Source of the DNA: an uncultured Oscillospiraceae bacterium | GTDB lineage: Bacteria > Bacillota > Clostridia > Oscillospirales > Oscillospiraceae | Length of the DNA: 64,000 bases | Assembly: GCA_944386885.1 (NCBI GenBank) | Contig: CALXCU010000090.1 | Coordinates: forward strand, 1-64,000 | Direction: 5' to 3' | Shown: positions 26,375 through 34,428 of the stretch, one piece after another | Layout: each line of letters starts with the position of its first letter | Numbering within the stretch: the first letter of the stretch is position 1 | Translations under genes and position numbers: made by a program | Notes under the pieces: model-generated | Told to the model about the DNA's origin: nothing | Seen by the model: the letters and a program-made list of their open reading frames with translations, nothing else | Databases searched by the model: none

Positions 26375-26404
26375 ATTGTAGTGCGTCGAAATAGGAGAAG
26401 TCAA
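26375..26404 (-). promoter_or_regulatory. Sigma-A promoter of the activase gene
   Basis: On the minus strand, TTGACT (26404-26399) and TACAAT (26380-26375) are 18 bases apart. The sequence from 26405 to 26543 is AT-rich in part and holds nothing else I can name. Confidence 0.65.
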
Positions 26405-26543
26405 GTAGAATTTGTGAACATTTTGTATCCAAATTATTTTGTTGTTTTTTGGAAAATTTACCAGGCGCGTCTCTCCTGCGCCGGCGTATCAGGCTCTATT
26501 GATTCATAAGCCGACGGACCCCGCTCTATGCACAAAGGCCTCC

Positions 26544-26583
26544 TAAAAACAGCGCGCCGCCCGGCGCAATGCGCCGGGCGGCG
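26544..26583 (-). terminator. Terminator after the ndoA-linked exported protein gene
   Basis: A 12-14 bp GC-rich stem (26555-26568 with 26570-26583) is followed on the minus strand by CGCTGTTTTT. Confidence 0.85.
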
Positions 26584-26587
26584 TGGG

Positions 26588-27088
26588 TCACTGGATGGTG
26601 TAATTCCCCCGGACCATCAGGGTCACGGCGGTGGAGGCCGACACCCCCCGGCCCTCGATGGTGGCCAGATAGAGGTGGTTGGCGGTCAGTGCGCCGCCGT
26701 TGGCCAGGGTAGAGGCGGCGGTCATGTCCACCAGCCCCGGCGAGGAGTCCGAGACGCACACCGCCGTACCGCTGCGCAGCAGGATCTCACAGGAGGTCCC
26801 CGCGGTGAGGGTCTGCCCCTGACTGAGGGTGACCACCTCATAGGTCCCTCCGCTGGCATCAGAGCCCTCCGCTGCCGCCTGGAGCTGCTGCGTGAGGGCC
26901 TCCTCCCGGCTGTCCAGCTTCTCATCCACCTGTTCCAGGATGGAGGAGGTAAAGGTGCCGGTGAGATAGCTCAGGGAGACCAGGGGATCGGTCTGGCTCC
27001 CCTGGGTCCCCGCCGCCAGGGCGGCCAGGCTCAGGACCCCCACCGCCAGAACGCCGGCGGCCAGACGGACGGGCCATTTCTGTTTCAT
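26588..27088 (-). CDS. Exported or membrane-anchored protein of unknown function
   Basis: The 166-residue product starts MKQKWPVRLAAGVL at an ATG with AGGAGGAA six bases upstream. Residues 8-26 form a signal peptide or anchor with no lipobox. A Gln/Glu/Ala-rich coiled-coil-like stretch follows (ILEQVDEKLDSREEALTQQL), then a beta-rich C-terminal domain (VVTLSQGQTLTAGTSCEILL, VRGNYTI). No known family is recognised. It lies 110 bases downstream of the toxin gene on the same strand and ends at a strong terminator, so it may be the last gene of the alr-ndoA transcript. Confidence 0.7.
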   Translation of the reverse strand: MKQKWPVRLAAGVLAVGVLSLAALAAGTQGSQTDPLVSLSYLTGTFTSSILEQVDEKLDSREEALTQQLQAAAEGSDASGGTYEVVTLSQGQTLTAGTSCEILLRSGTAVCVSDSSPGLVDMTAASTLANGGALTANHLYLATIEGRGVSASTAVTLMVRGNYTIQ

Positions 27089-27198
27089 ACGCTTCCTCCT
27101 ATGTAACGCGGCCGTAGTTTTCCGGGCGGGCCGCGGCGGCGGCTGCATCTTATGTAGCCTCCCGCCGTGGGCGCCCCGGCCATGAAATTGGGTCTGGA

Positions 27199-27564
27199 TC
27201 AGACCATCTGTTGTGGGTGGAGGCCAAAGCTCACCGCAATGGCCGAATCGACCTGCTTCATCAGCGCACTGTCCAGCCGTCCCATGTGCTCCCGCAGCCG
27301 CCGTTTATCCAGCGTCCGGATCTGCTCCAGCAGGACCACCGAGTCCTTGGGCAGGCCGTAGCTGCCGGCGGGAAATTCGATATGGGTCGGCAGGCGCGCC
27401 TTGCCGGTCTGAGAGGTGATGGCGGCGGCGATGACCGTGGGACTGTGGCGGTTTCCGGTATCGTTCTGTACGATGAGCACGGGCCGCACGCCCCCCTGCT
27501 CGCTGCCCACCACCGGGCTCAGGTCGGCATAGAAAATATCTCCTCGTTTCACGCTGTTGTCCAC
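27199..27564 (-). CDS. ndoA: MazF/PemK-type endoribonuclease toxin
   Basis: The 121-residue protein matches NdoA/Endo[41 protein letters not shown], and [17 protein letters not shown]. It is an mRNA interferase, in B. subtilis cutting at UACAU. As in Bacillus it lies downstream of alr, but no antitoxin gene (ndoAI/mazE) is present in the 199 bases between, and none follows. The GTG start at 27564 has only a weak, distant GGAG. Either control comes from a distant antitoxin or the enzyme is no longer a classical toxin. Confidence 0.92.
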   Translation of the reverse strand: MDNSVKRGDIFYADLSPVVGSEQGGVRPVLIVQNDTGNRHSPTVIAAAITSQTGKARLPTHIEFPAGSYGLPKDSVVLLEQIRTLDKRRLREHMGRLDSALMKQVDSAIAVSFGLHPQQMV

Positions 27565-27763
27565 AAGTTCTCACACTCCGCGGTCAGATAGTAGCGCTCG
27601 TCACGAGGGCCTCTCCCCTCGGCGCCGGGCTACTATGATTCTCCCACGGGGCGGCGGGATTTATACGCGGCCCCGGCAAAATCCTGCCGGGCCGGGGCCT
27701 TCCGCCGCCGGTCCGGCGATACTCTCCCCGGACCAGTGTATGCGCGCGGCGGCGGAAGGGTGC
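27565..27763 (-). promoter_or_regulatory. Structured alr-ndoA intergenic region, no antitoxin gene
   Basis: No ATG/GTG frame of useful length exists on the minus strand. Two inverted repeats stand out: ATAGTAGC/GCTACTAT (27588-27595 with 27629-27636) and a 9-bp GC-rich pair (27669-27677 with 27691-27699). The first would fold in the 5' leader of ndoA. Confidence 0.5.
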
Positions 27764-28888
27764 CTATCCGTGATAGACCCGGGGCACCCGGCGGCTCACC
27801 GCCGTGAGCAATTCATAGGAGATGGTGCCCGCCAGGGCGGCCGCCTCCTCCACCGGCTGGGCGGGACCGTAGACCTCCGCCACGTCGCCCACCTGCACGT
27901 CCTCCCCCGCCGGGACCATGCATAGGTCCATGCACACCCGGCCGGTGATGGGCCGGGGGACACCGCGGATGGAGATGTGTCCCCGGTTGGACAGGCACCG
28001 GAACAGCCCGTCTCCATAGCCGATGGGCAGCACCGCCAGGCGCTCCTCCCGCTCCAGGCGGGCCGTGCGGCCGTAGCTCACCGTGGCCCCGGCGGGGACG
28101 GTGCGCACATCGATGACCCGGGTGCAAAGGCGCATTACCGGCTCCAGCCCCGGCCCGTCCAGCCCCACGCAGGAGGGGTCCGGGTAGTGGCCGTACAGGG
28201 CGATGCCCGGGCGCACCATGTCCAGATAAGTGCAGGGGTATTTTAACGTGGCGGCGCTGGCCGCGCAGTGGCGGATGGCCGGGACAATCCCCCGGCCTTT
28301 CAATGCCTCCAGCACATCCAGGAAGCGGGTGAATTGGAGCATGGTAAAAGCCTCGTCCTCATCCGCATCGGCAAAGTGGGTGAAGATCCCCTCCACCTCC
28401 AGCCCGGGCAGGGCGTGAATGGCGGCCATCTCCTCCACCGCGGCGGCCGTATGCTCCCCGTCGCACACCAGTCCCAGGCGGGACATGCCGGTGTCCGCCT
28501 TCAGATGGACCTTCAGGGTGCGCCCCGCCGCCCGGGCCGCCTCCGAGAGGGCTTTGGCGCTCTCCCAGTGGCAGACCGTGGCCGTCACATTCAGGGCCGC
28601 CGCCTCCCCGGCCTGCTCCGCCGGGATGGGGCCCAGGGTCAGGATGGGACTTGTGATCCCCGCGGCCCGGAGCTCCGCGGCCTCGTCCAGGCCGGCCACC
28701 GCCAGATATTCTGCCCCCAGCCGCTCCAGGCGGCGGGCGGCCTCCACCGCGCCGTGGCCATAGGCGTTGGCCTTCACCACCCCCAGAAAGCGGCAGCCGG
28801 CGGGCAGCATGGCCCGCAGCGCCCGATAATTATGTTCCAGCGCGCCCAGGTCGATCTCCGCCCAGGTGCGCATCTGCTTCTCTTCCAT
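27764..28888 (-). CDS. alr: Alanine racemase
   Basis: This 374-residue PLP enzyme converts L- to D-alanine for peptidoglycan. The cofactor lysine is Lys39 in VVKANAYGHG, and the second catalytic base is the Tyr of VSYGRTARL. Other typical segments are MVRPGIALYG and GRVCMDLCMV. The start ATG 28888 follows AAGGAAGG; the longer frame upstream begins in promoter sequence. A promoter with extended -10 lies 47 bases upstream. The downstream gene on the same strand is ndoA, the same order as in Bacillus. Confidence 0.96.
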   Translation of the reverse strand: MEEKQMRTWAEIDLGALEHNYRALRAMLPAGCRFLGVVKANAYGHGAVEAARRLERLGAEYLAVAGLDEAAELRAAGITSPILTLGPIPAEQAGEAAALNVTATVCHWESAKALSEAARAAGRTLKVHLKADTGMSRLGLVCDGEHTAAAVEEMAAIHALPGLEVEGIFTHFADADEDEAFTMLQFTRFLDVLEALKGRGIVPAIRHCAASAATLKYPCTYLDMVRPGIALYGHYPDPSCVGLDGPGLEPVMRLCTRVIDVRTVPAGATVSYGRTARLEREERLAVLPIGYGDGLFRCLSNRGHISIRGVPRPITGRVCMDLCMVPAGEDVQVGDVAEVYGPAQPVEEAAALAGTISYELLTAVSRRVPRVYHG

Positions 28889-28934
28889 AGATGCACGCCT
28901 TCCTTGCGCCGTTGCGGTTGATTCATTGGCCTTT

Positions 28935-28963
28935 ATCATAGCACATTCCGCGCCCAGGCTCAA
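28935..28963 (-). promoter_or_regulatory. Extended -10 promoter of alr
   Basis: On the minus strand, TTGAGC (28963-28958) and TATGAT (28940-28935) are 17 bases apart, with TGC directly before the -10. Confidence 0.7.
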
Positions 28964-28989
28964 CCCGCAATTCCGGCCTCGTTTCCGCG

Positions 28990-29019
28990 AAAAGCGCCCC
29001 GCTCCCAGGAGCGGGGCGC
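28990..29019 (-). terminator. Terminator after the radical SAM gene
   Basis: A stem of 11-12 bp (28994-29005 with 29008-29019) is followed by TTTT on the minus strand. Confidence 0.8.
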
Positions 29020-29044
29020 CAGGTCGCAGGGGCCTCCGGCACGT

Positions 29045-29908
29045 TCAGACCACCGCCACCAGCGGCGCGGCGGCCCGCTGGACGGCGAGGGCCGCGTCCA
29101 GCTTGGCGAGCATCTTCTCCCGGTCGGCGGGGAGCTTCCCCCGCACCCGGACGGGGATCACATCGTGGAACCCGTCGTACTCCACCGGGACGGCCAGCTC
29201 CTCCAACAGGATCCGCTCCTCCGCCAGGTTTTCCGCCTCATCGGCGGGGACGAAGCGCCCCTTCTGCACCAGCCGGTAAAGGGGGGACCTCCGGTGGATG
29301 AACAGGGAGAAATTCACGATCCGCCCCGGGCCGGTCGCATTGTAGAATTGGGCCAGCGCCCGGGCATTCTCCTCCCCCCGTCCCCGGCCGGCCACGCCGG
29401 TCATCATATGGGCGTCGTAGACCATCCCCGCCCGCTGGAGCTTTTCGATGGCCGTATAGGCCTGGGCCAGGTCATGGTCCTTGTGCATCAGGGTCAGCAC
29501 GTCGTCCAGCCCGCTCTCGATGCCCAGATAGAGGTGGGATACCCCGGCCCGGGCCAGGGCTGAGAGCTCCTCCGGCATCTTCTCCAGAATACTCTGAACG
29601 GTGGCATCCATATTCACGGTGGTACAGGCGGGAAAATAGCGGTGCACCAGCTCCAAAATGGCCAGCAGCCGCCCGGCCGTGAGCTGGAAGGCGTTTCCAT
29701 CTCCCAAAAAGACCGTCTCCGGGTTGCCGCCCGCCCGTTTGACCCGCTGGAGTTCCCCCTCAATCTGCTCCAGAGGCAGCTCCCGGTAGGTCAGGTGCTT
29801 GAAGAGCATGCAGAAATAACATTGATTGTAGGAGCAGCCCACCGATACCGGCAGCATGAACGATCCCCGCTCCATGGGGCTGCGGCAGATTTGTCCCTCA
29901 TATTCCAT
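29045..29908 (-). CDS. Radical SAM protein
   Basis: The 287-residue enzyme has the cluster motif CSYNQCYFC (CxxxCxxC) near residue 25 and an oxygen-independent-coproporphyrinogen-oxidase-like core (GDGNAFQLTAGRLLAIL, MDATVQSIL, LGIESGLDDVL). Its length is that of a bare radical SAM barrel without extra domains, so the reaction cannot be named. AGGAGG precedes the ATG. It is transcribed alone, ending at a hairpin, upstream of alr but separated from it by the terminator and the alr promoter. Confidence 0.88.
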   Translation of the reverse strand: MEYEGQICRSPMERGSFMLPVSVGCSYNQCYFCMLFKHLTYRELPLEQIEGELQRVKRAGGNPETVFLGDGNAFQLTAGRLLAILELVHRYFPACTTVNMDATVQSILEKMPEELSALARAGVSHLYLGIESGLDDVLTLMHKDHDLAQAYTAIEKLQRAGMVYDAHMMTGVAGRGRGEENARALAQFYNATGPGRIVNFSLFIHRRSPLYRLVQKGRFVPADEAENLAEERILLEELAVPVEYDGFHDVIPVRVRGKLPADREKMLAKLDAALAVQRAAAPLVAVV

Positions 29909-30033
29909 GGCACATTCCTCCTAAAAATGCCGCGATCCGGTCGGTCTCATTCTGATCTGCTCTCATTATACCGCAGGCCGGGCGGAGATTCAAATCTCTA
30001 ATGGAAATTTAATCTTCTGTTCACGCAAACTCA

Positions 30034-30062
30034 AAGACATTCGGCCGGAAAAGGGCTATACT
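30034..30062 (+). promoter_or_regulatory. Promoter of the 30.1 kb coiled-coil protein gene
   Basis: AAGACA at 30034-30039 and TATACT at 30057-30062 are 17 bases apart. Transcription would begin near 30069. Confidence 0.55.
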
Positions 30063-30069
30063 AGGGGCA

Positions 30070-30112
30070 GAACAGGAGGACGCCCTCCTCCTGGACGCTC
30101 ATGAACAGGAGG
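30070..30112 (+). promoter_or_regulatory. Leader with duplicated Shine-Dalgarno and anti-Shine-Dalgarno segment
   Basis: The ten bases GAACAGGAGG occur at 30070-30079 and again at 30103-30112, where the second copy is the ribosome-binding site. Between them CCTCCTG (30087-30093) can pair with either copy (7 bp), giving two mutually exclusive hairpins. Confidence 0.5.
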
Positions 30113-30121
30113 TATTTTGTT

Positions 30122-30508
30122 ATGTGGGAAGATTTTGGGAAGGTCCTGCGCAACGTGGCCTATGCCGGCGTGGGCGTGGCCGCCCTGGCCGTAGAGAAGG
30201 CCGGCGAGGTGGGCAAGGTCCTGGTCGAAAAGGGCGAGATTGCCGTGGAGCAGGGCCGCCAGTTCAATGACGAGCTCCAGCAGAAGCTCCAGGACGCCGC
30301 CCAGAAGCGGCAGGAGGAGCGGTTCAACGAGACGGTCTCCTCCCTGTCCGCCCAGGAGCGGGAGGAGCTGCGCCGCCGCCTGGCGGAGCTGGACGAGCTG
30401 GAGCGGGAGGCCGAGGCCTGCGCTCAGGGCGAGGTCCCCGAAGAGCCCCAGGAGCCCCCGGCCGACAATATCACCCAGATTCACACCGACGACCAGCCCA
30501 AGGAGTAA
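30122..30508 (+). CDS. Acidic coiled-coil protein, phasin-like in appearance
   Basis: The 128-residue protein begins MWEDFGKVLRNVAYAG with a short Ala/Val-rich amphipathic segment (GVGVAALAVEKAGEVGKVL). A long charged helix follows (QFNDELQQKLQDAAQKRQEE, REELRRRLAELDELEREAEA), then a Pro/Glu-rich tail. It resembles phasin-like or membrane-curvature helical proteins in composition only. ATG 30122 is preferred over the in-frame ATG at 30101 because AGGAGG at 30107-30112 lies between them. It is monocistronic and ends at a strong terminator. Confidence 0.75.
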   Translation: MWEDFGKVLRNVAYAGVGVAALAVEKAGEVGKVLVEKGEIAVEQGRQFNDELQQKLQDAAQKRQEERFNETVSSLSAQEREELRRRLAELDELEREAEACAQGEVPEEPQEPPADNITQIHTDDQPKE

Positions 30509-30519
30509 GCAGGGTAAAA

Positions 30520-30557
30520 CCAGGGCGCGCTGCGCAGGCAGCGCGCCCTGGTTTTTT
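30520..30557. terminator. Strong terminator between convergent genes
   Basis: A 14-bp stem (30520-30533 with 30538-30551, loop GCAG) is followed by TTTTTT; A-rich bases precede it for the opposite strand. Confidence 0.92.
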
Positions 30558-30565
30558 CAGGGACC

Positions 30566-33181
30566 TCAGGCCGCGGGAACCGCCTCGGGCGGGAGTTCCG
30601 CGCTGGGCAGCGGGCTCTCCTGTGGGTCCTCTGTGGCCGGCGCCGTGGGCTCCTCCGTCTCAGGCGTCCCGGATTCCGAGGGGCGCGGGCTGGAAGAGGC
30701 CGGGTCCAGGGGCCAGGTGGTGGGGTCAAAGGGGTCAAAGTCGGGATAGAGCTCCTCCGGCGGCCAGGTATCCGGGTTCTCCGGGTCAAAGGTCAGGGGA
30801 TCATATTCCGGCGGCGCGCTGGGCTCCAGTTCCTCTGTGTGGACCGGGCACTCGGCCACGCCGGACCAGAAGTACCCCCCGTCCCGGGTGCTCCGCTGGG
30901 CCGCCACGCCCTCCCGCACATAGTTGAGCAGGGAGATCTCGCTGACCGTGGGCTCCACGCCGGCGGCGTTGCCCTCCCGGGGGCAGTAGGGGCCGGCCAG
31001 GTAGTAGTTTGTAACGCTCTCTCCCGCCTCGTTCGTGGTGGTGACGGTGCAGACCTCCCGGGCCTCGTGGAGGTCGCAGCTGCCCTCCGGCACATCCTCC
31101 GCGAAGAACTGGGCCTGCCGGACCCGGCTGCCCCGTGGGTCCAGAGTGCAGGCGTCGGTGGCACGCAAGCCGCTGTCCACGCAGATGGGAACGGTAATCA
31201 GTTCGCCGGGGGCGTCACTGAATCCGATGTCCTCCAGCCCCTCGTGAATGGGTTCCATCACCTTGCGCCACATCTGGGCGGCGGGGTTGGTGGCGCCGTT
31301 GTTGATGCGCTCCGGGTACTGAGAGTATCCCGTCCAGACCGCAGCGGTGTAATAGGGCGTATAGCCCACAAACCAGCGGTCCCGGTAGTCGTTGGTGGAG
31401 CCCGTCTTGCCCGCGATGGACATGCCGGAGAAGTTAGCCTCGGTGCCGGTGCCCACGCCGTTTGGGCTGGAGACCACGTCCTCCAGCATCTGGGTGATAT
31501 ACCAGGCCGTCGTAGGCTTGACGGCAGTCTGCGGCTCATCGCTGGTGTGGTCCAGAATGATCTTGCCGTTGGAATCCGCCACCTGCGTATAGGTGCGCGG
31601 CTCGAGATATACGCCGTCCCGGGGGAAAACTGAGTAGGCCGCCGCCATGTCCATCACGGTGACGCCGTTGGTCATACCGCCCAAGGCCAGCTGGGAGAGG
31701 CCGTAGTCGTCCTCGGAAATCTCCCCGAAGCCAAAGTGATCCTCTAGATAGGCCACCGCCTGGCTCACACCAAGATTCTGGAGCGCCCGCACCGCCACAG
31801 CGTTAGAGGACTGCTCCACCGCCTTGGACACCTGCTCCAAGCCCCAGTAGTAGCCGTAAGAGTTGGATGGCCAGGGGCCGTCCAGGTCCATGACCGGCGA
31901 GTCGTCAAAGACCGAATTGGGGGTGATGAGCCCCAGGTCAATGGAGGGAGCGTAGACCGCCAGGATCTTCATGGACGAGCCGGGCTGCCGGGTGGTCTGG
32001 GTGGCCAGATTGAGCAGCTGGTTGCCCTCCTTCTCTCCCATACTGCCCGCCAGGGCCACCACGTGGCCCTGGTTGTCGATGACCACGATGGCCGACTGGA
32101 GCTGCTCCCCCCGGGAGGAGGTCTGGGGCAGGTTGTCCCGGTTCTCATAGACCTCCTCCACGACGGCCTGGATGGCCGGGTCCACGCAGGAGTAGATCTT
32201 CAATCCGCCGCTGTAGACCATGCGGCTGGCCACCTCATAGGTGTACTCGTACTCGTCCATCAGGTCGTCGATCACGTCCTGGACCACCTGCTCTTCATGC
32301 CAGCTGAGGATGGTGGAGGTGGTCTCCTCGCTCTCCCCGCGGGTGAAGTTGAGGCCTGCCTCGATCTGGGCTGCGGCCTCGTCGTGCTGCTCCTGGCTGA
32401 TCTTTCCCTGCTCCAGCATGGCGTCCAGCACCAAATTGGCCCGGTAGGCGTTGTTTTCCGGGTAACGGTAGGGATTGTAGCCTGAGGGGTTGTTGGTAAT
32501 GCTGATGAGGCTGGCACACTCGGCCAGGCTCAGCTCCCGCACGTCCTTGCCGAAATAATACTCCGAGGCGGTGGATACCCCGTAGCAGTTCTGGCCCATG
32601 TAAATATAGTTCAGGTACATCTCCAGGATCTCCTCCTTGGAGTGGTCCCTCTCAAAATCCAGGGCCCGGAAGATCTCCAAGATTTTCCGCTTGACCGTCA
32701 CGTCGTCATACTGGGTCATGTTCTTCAAGAGCTGCTGGGTGATGGTAGAGCCGCCCTGGATCCGGTCGCCGGTCATCATGCTCAGCACCGCCGCGCCGGT
32801 GCGCAGCCAGTCCACCCCGTGGTGCTGGTAAAAGCGCTTGTCCTCAATTGCAATGGCGGCATTGATGAGATTCTGAGGGATCTCGTCATAGGTGATCCAC
32901 ACCCGGTTCTCCGTGCCGTAGAGGGACTGGAGCTCCACCTCCTGCCCGTTCTCATCCACCCGGCAGATGGTACTGGCCTGAGCGGCGGAATAGGCCTGGG
33001 CCTCCACATGGGCATCGGGCAGGATCACGTTGCGGATATACACCGCCGCAAAACAGGCCAGGAAGGCCGCCGTCATGATCCCGATGAGGAGCAGCGTGCC
33101 CAATACCTTCAGCACCGTCCGGCCCACGGCCCCGGCCCGGCTGCCGCGCCCTTTGTGATTGGAATTGCTTGTCGTTGCCAA
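30566..33181 (-). CDS. Class A penicillin-binding protein (PBP1A)
   Basis: This 871-residue bifunctional peptidoglycan synthase has a basic cytoplasmic N-terminus, one membrane anchor (VLGTLLLIGIMTAAFLACFA), a GT51 glycosyltransferase (IEDKRFYQHHGVDWLRTGAAV, GGSTITQQLLKN, RKILEIFRALDFE) and a transpeptidase (nucleophile Ser in GSSMKILAVY, then SSNAV and GKTGSTND). A Pro/Thr/Ser-rich tail of roughly 90 residues ends the protein, probably a flexible cell-wall region. TTG 33181 is the likely start, with GGAGGT six bases upstream; an in-frame GTG at 33187 touches the site. It stands alone with its own extended -10 promoter. Confidence 0.95.
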   Translation of the reverse strand: MATTSNSNHKGRGSRAGAVGRTVLKVLGTLLLIGIMTAAFLACFAAVYIRNVILPDAHVEAQAYSAAQASTICRVDENGQEVELQSLYGTENRVWITYDEIPQNLINAAIAIEDKRFYQHHGVDWLRTGAAVLSMMTGDRIQGGSTITQQLLKNMTQYDDVTVKRKILEIFRALDFERDHSKEEILEMYLNYIYMGQNCYGVSTASEYYFGKDVRELSLAECASLISITNNPSGYNPYRYPENNAYRANLVLDAMLEQGKISQEQHDEAAAQIEAGLNFTRGESEETTSTILSWHEEQVVQDVIDDLMDEYEYTYEVASRMVYSGGLKIYSCVDPAIQAVVEEVYENRDNLPQTSSRGEQLQSAIVVIDNQGHVVALAGSMGEKEGNQLLNLATQTTRQPGSSMKILAVYAPSIDLGLITPNSVFDDSPVMDLDGPWPSNSYGYYWGLEQVSKAVEQSSNAVAVRALQNLGVSQAVAYLEDHFGFGEISEDDYGLSQLALGGMTNGVTVMDMAAAYSVFPRDGVYLEPRTYTQVADSNGKIILDHTSDEPQTAVKPTTAWYITQMLEDVVSSPNGVGTGTEANFSGMSIAGKTGSTNDYRDRWFVGYTPYYTAAVWTGYSQYPERINNGATNPAAQMWRKVMEPIHEGLEDIGFSDAPGELITVPICVDSGLRATDACTLDPRGSRVRQAQFFAEDVPEGSCDLHEAREVCTVTTTNEAGESVTNYYLAGPYCPREGNAAGVEPTVSEISLLNYVREGVAAQRSTRDGGYFWSGVAECPVHTEELEPSAPPEYDPLTFDPENPDTWPPEELYPDFDPFDPTTWPLDPASSSPRPSESGTPETEEPTAPATEDPQESPLPSAELPPEAVPAA

Positions 33182-33347
33182 TGTCACACCTCCGAAGTGT
33201 GCGCGGACGCCCAGCATGCGCCGCCCGCCGGGCGGAAGCACCGGGGGTCCGCTGGTCTTGCTGTCATATCGCCGCGCACCGGCGCATTGAATGGATCAGG
33301 GCTGCATCCGGCGCGCCCCTCCCCTCTCACGCCTCTTTCCTGGCCAT

Positions 33348-33375
33348 ATTATACCATAGGGGGGCCAGTTGTCCA
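33348..33375 (-). promoter_or_regulatory. Extended -10 promoter of the PBP gene
   Basis: On the minus strand, TGGACA (33375-33370) and a perfect TATAAT (33353-33348) preceded by TGG are 16 bases apart. Confidence 0.7.
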
Positions 33376-33437
33376 CCCTATACTATCCCTAAAATTCCAT
33401 TTTATAGGATGATTCAAAAATTTGGCGCGCTCCTGTC

Positions 33438-33466
33438 TTGCTTTTTCTCCGACTTCGGGTTACAAT
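33438..33466 (+). promoter_or_regulatory. Promoter of the DUF1292 gene
   Basis: TTGCTT at 33438-33443 and TACAAT at 33461-33466 are 17 bases apart. Confidence 0.65.
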
Positions 33467-33542
33467 AGGAGCACAGCAAACCGCCCCGGCGGTTTGGTCC
33501 CCTCTCCTTCCGGAGGGGAAAACGACCGAAAGCGGTGAAGCT

Positions 33543-33848
33543 ATGAGCGACGAATTTGGCGGTGATTTCATCACCCTGACTGACGAGGACGGCAACGAGT
33601 TTGAGCTGGAGTACTGCACCACGGTGGAGCGCGACGGCACCGTGTACATGGCTTTCCTCACCGTCACCGAGGGGGACGAGGACACCTCCGAGGACGACGT
33701 AGAAGACGAGGACGGCGGTCTGGTCATTCTGAAGGTGGAGCAGGTGGACGGCGAAGACCTCCTGGTCACCATTGAGGACGAGGCAGAGCTGGAGGCCGTC
33801 TATGAGCAGGTCATGGAAGACCTGTTTTCCGAAGAAGACGAGGAGTGA
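33543..33848 (+). CDS. DUF1292 family protein (YrzB-like)
   Basis: The 101-residue, very acidic protein has the DUF1292 core ITLTDEDGNEFELEYCTTVERD and ends in an Asp/Glu-rich tail. Members are common in Firmicutes, often beside ruvX and alaS; those neighbours are missing here. Function is unknown. The start ATG is preceded by a moderate GGTGAAG. A longer in-frame extension starts in the promoter and is not used. Downstream lies a structured RNA region, not another gene. Confidence 0.85.
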   Translation: MSDEFGGDFITLTDEDGNEFELEYCTTVERDGTVYMAFLTVTEGDEDTSEDDVEDEDGGLVILKVEQVDGEDLLVTIEDEAELEAVYEQVMEDLFSEEDEE

Positions 33849-33892
33849 GCCCTCCGGGGCCACCCGTCTGCTTTTCCTGCTCGGTGCGTGAT

Positions 33893-34052
33893 GGGCTTAA
33901 TTTAAACCCACATCTCTTAAACGGGATGTCGCCCTCATGCCGTGGATTGCAGGCCTCCCGGTCCCCTGTTCGGGGATTGGAAGTTGGAAGCAGTGAAGCG
34001 GCATGGAGACAACCCACCTGCCATTTTTGTGCAGGTTTTAAATGGGTCCACA
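33893..34052 (+). ncRNA. ssrS: Probable 6S-like structured RNA
   Basis: The about 160-base segment has a 6S-type plan. A closing stem pairs 33899-33912 with 34028-34043 (AU-rich, with an internal loop), and a large open central region follows. An apical hairpin closes with ATGCCG (33937-33942) and CGGCAT (33999-34004) and is capped by TCCCC/GGGGA. A terminator follows at 34068. It has no reading frame. The identity rests on architecture and on GCGGCATGGAGAC-like sequence recalled from 6S RNAs; a covariance-model search was not possible. An SRP RNA was considered because of GGAAGCAG and judged less likely. Confidence 0.5.
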
Positions 34053-34067
34053 CGGCCAGAGCGGGGC

Positions 34068-34100
34068 CCCCACGAGTTTCGGCTCGTGGGGTTTTTCTTT
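34068..34100 (+). terminator. Terminator of the 6S-like RNA
   Basis: A nine-bp stem (34068-34076 with 34083-34091) is followed by TTTTTCTTTT. Confidence 0.88.
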
Positions 34101-34168
34101 TGCTCAAAAGGGGTTGCGCGCCGGGGCGGACTGTGCTATTCTGAAAAAGACAACCGAATTATGAGCAT

Positions 34169-34301
34169 GTCTTCAGGGCAGGGTGAAATTCCCGATCGGC
34201 GGTAAAGTCCGCGAGCGCCTCTGGCGCAGGACCCGGCAGTTGTCCGGGTCAGGACCTGGTGGAATTCCAGGACCGACAGTATAGTCTGGATGGAAGAAGA
34301 C
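34169..34301 (+). promoter_or_regulatory. FMN riboswitch (RFN element)
   Basis: All conserved RFN blocks are present in order: TCTTCAGGGCAGGGTGAAAT, CGGCGGTAAAGTCCGCGAGC, GGACCTGGTGGAATTCCAGG, then ACCGACAGTATAGTC and GGATGGAAGAAGA. The outer GTCTTC/GAAGAC stem closes it. FMN binding would favour the terminator at 34369-34403 and lower expression of the downstream riboflavin transporter. Confidence 0.97.
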
Positions 34302-34368
34302 GCGCTTTTCCCGGGCCGGGGGCCCGGCTTTCCGCCGTGCATGGGGGAGCGGCGGAGGTGTGCGGAAA

Positions 34369-34409
34369 AGACGCCTGAGAGACATCTTGTCTTTCGGGCG
34401 TCTATTTTT
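34369..34409 (+). terminator. Riboswitch-controlled terminator before ribU
   Basis: A long stem (34369-34384 with 34388-34403) is followed by ATTTTTC. It is the expression platform of the FMN riboswitch. Confidence 0.88.
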
Positions 34410-34428
34410 CTTCCGGAGGTACTCTCTT

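Larger units (their letters stand above)
33182..33542. other. Divergent regulatory region between the PBP gene and the DUF1292 gene
   Basis: It contains one promoter for each direction (33348-33375 minus, 33438-33466 plus) and no gene. The 166-base leader of the PBP gene shows no clear structure. Confidence 0.6.

Noticed and set aside
27764..28963. Longer start of alr at 28963
   Set aside because: That start lies in the promoter -35 region; ATG 28888 has a ribosome-binding site and the normal protein length.
33961..34010. SRP RNA (ffs) because of GGAAGCAG
   Set aside because: The partner strand of the SRP symmetric loop is missing, and the overall pairing is that of a 6S-type molecule.
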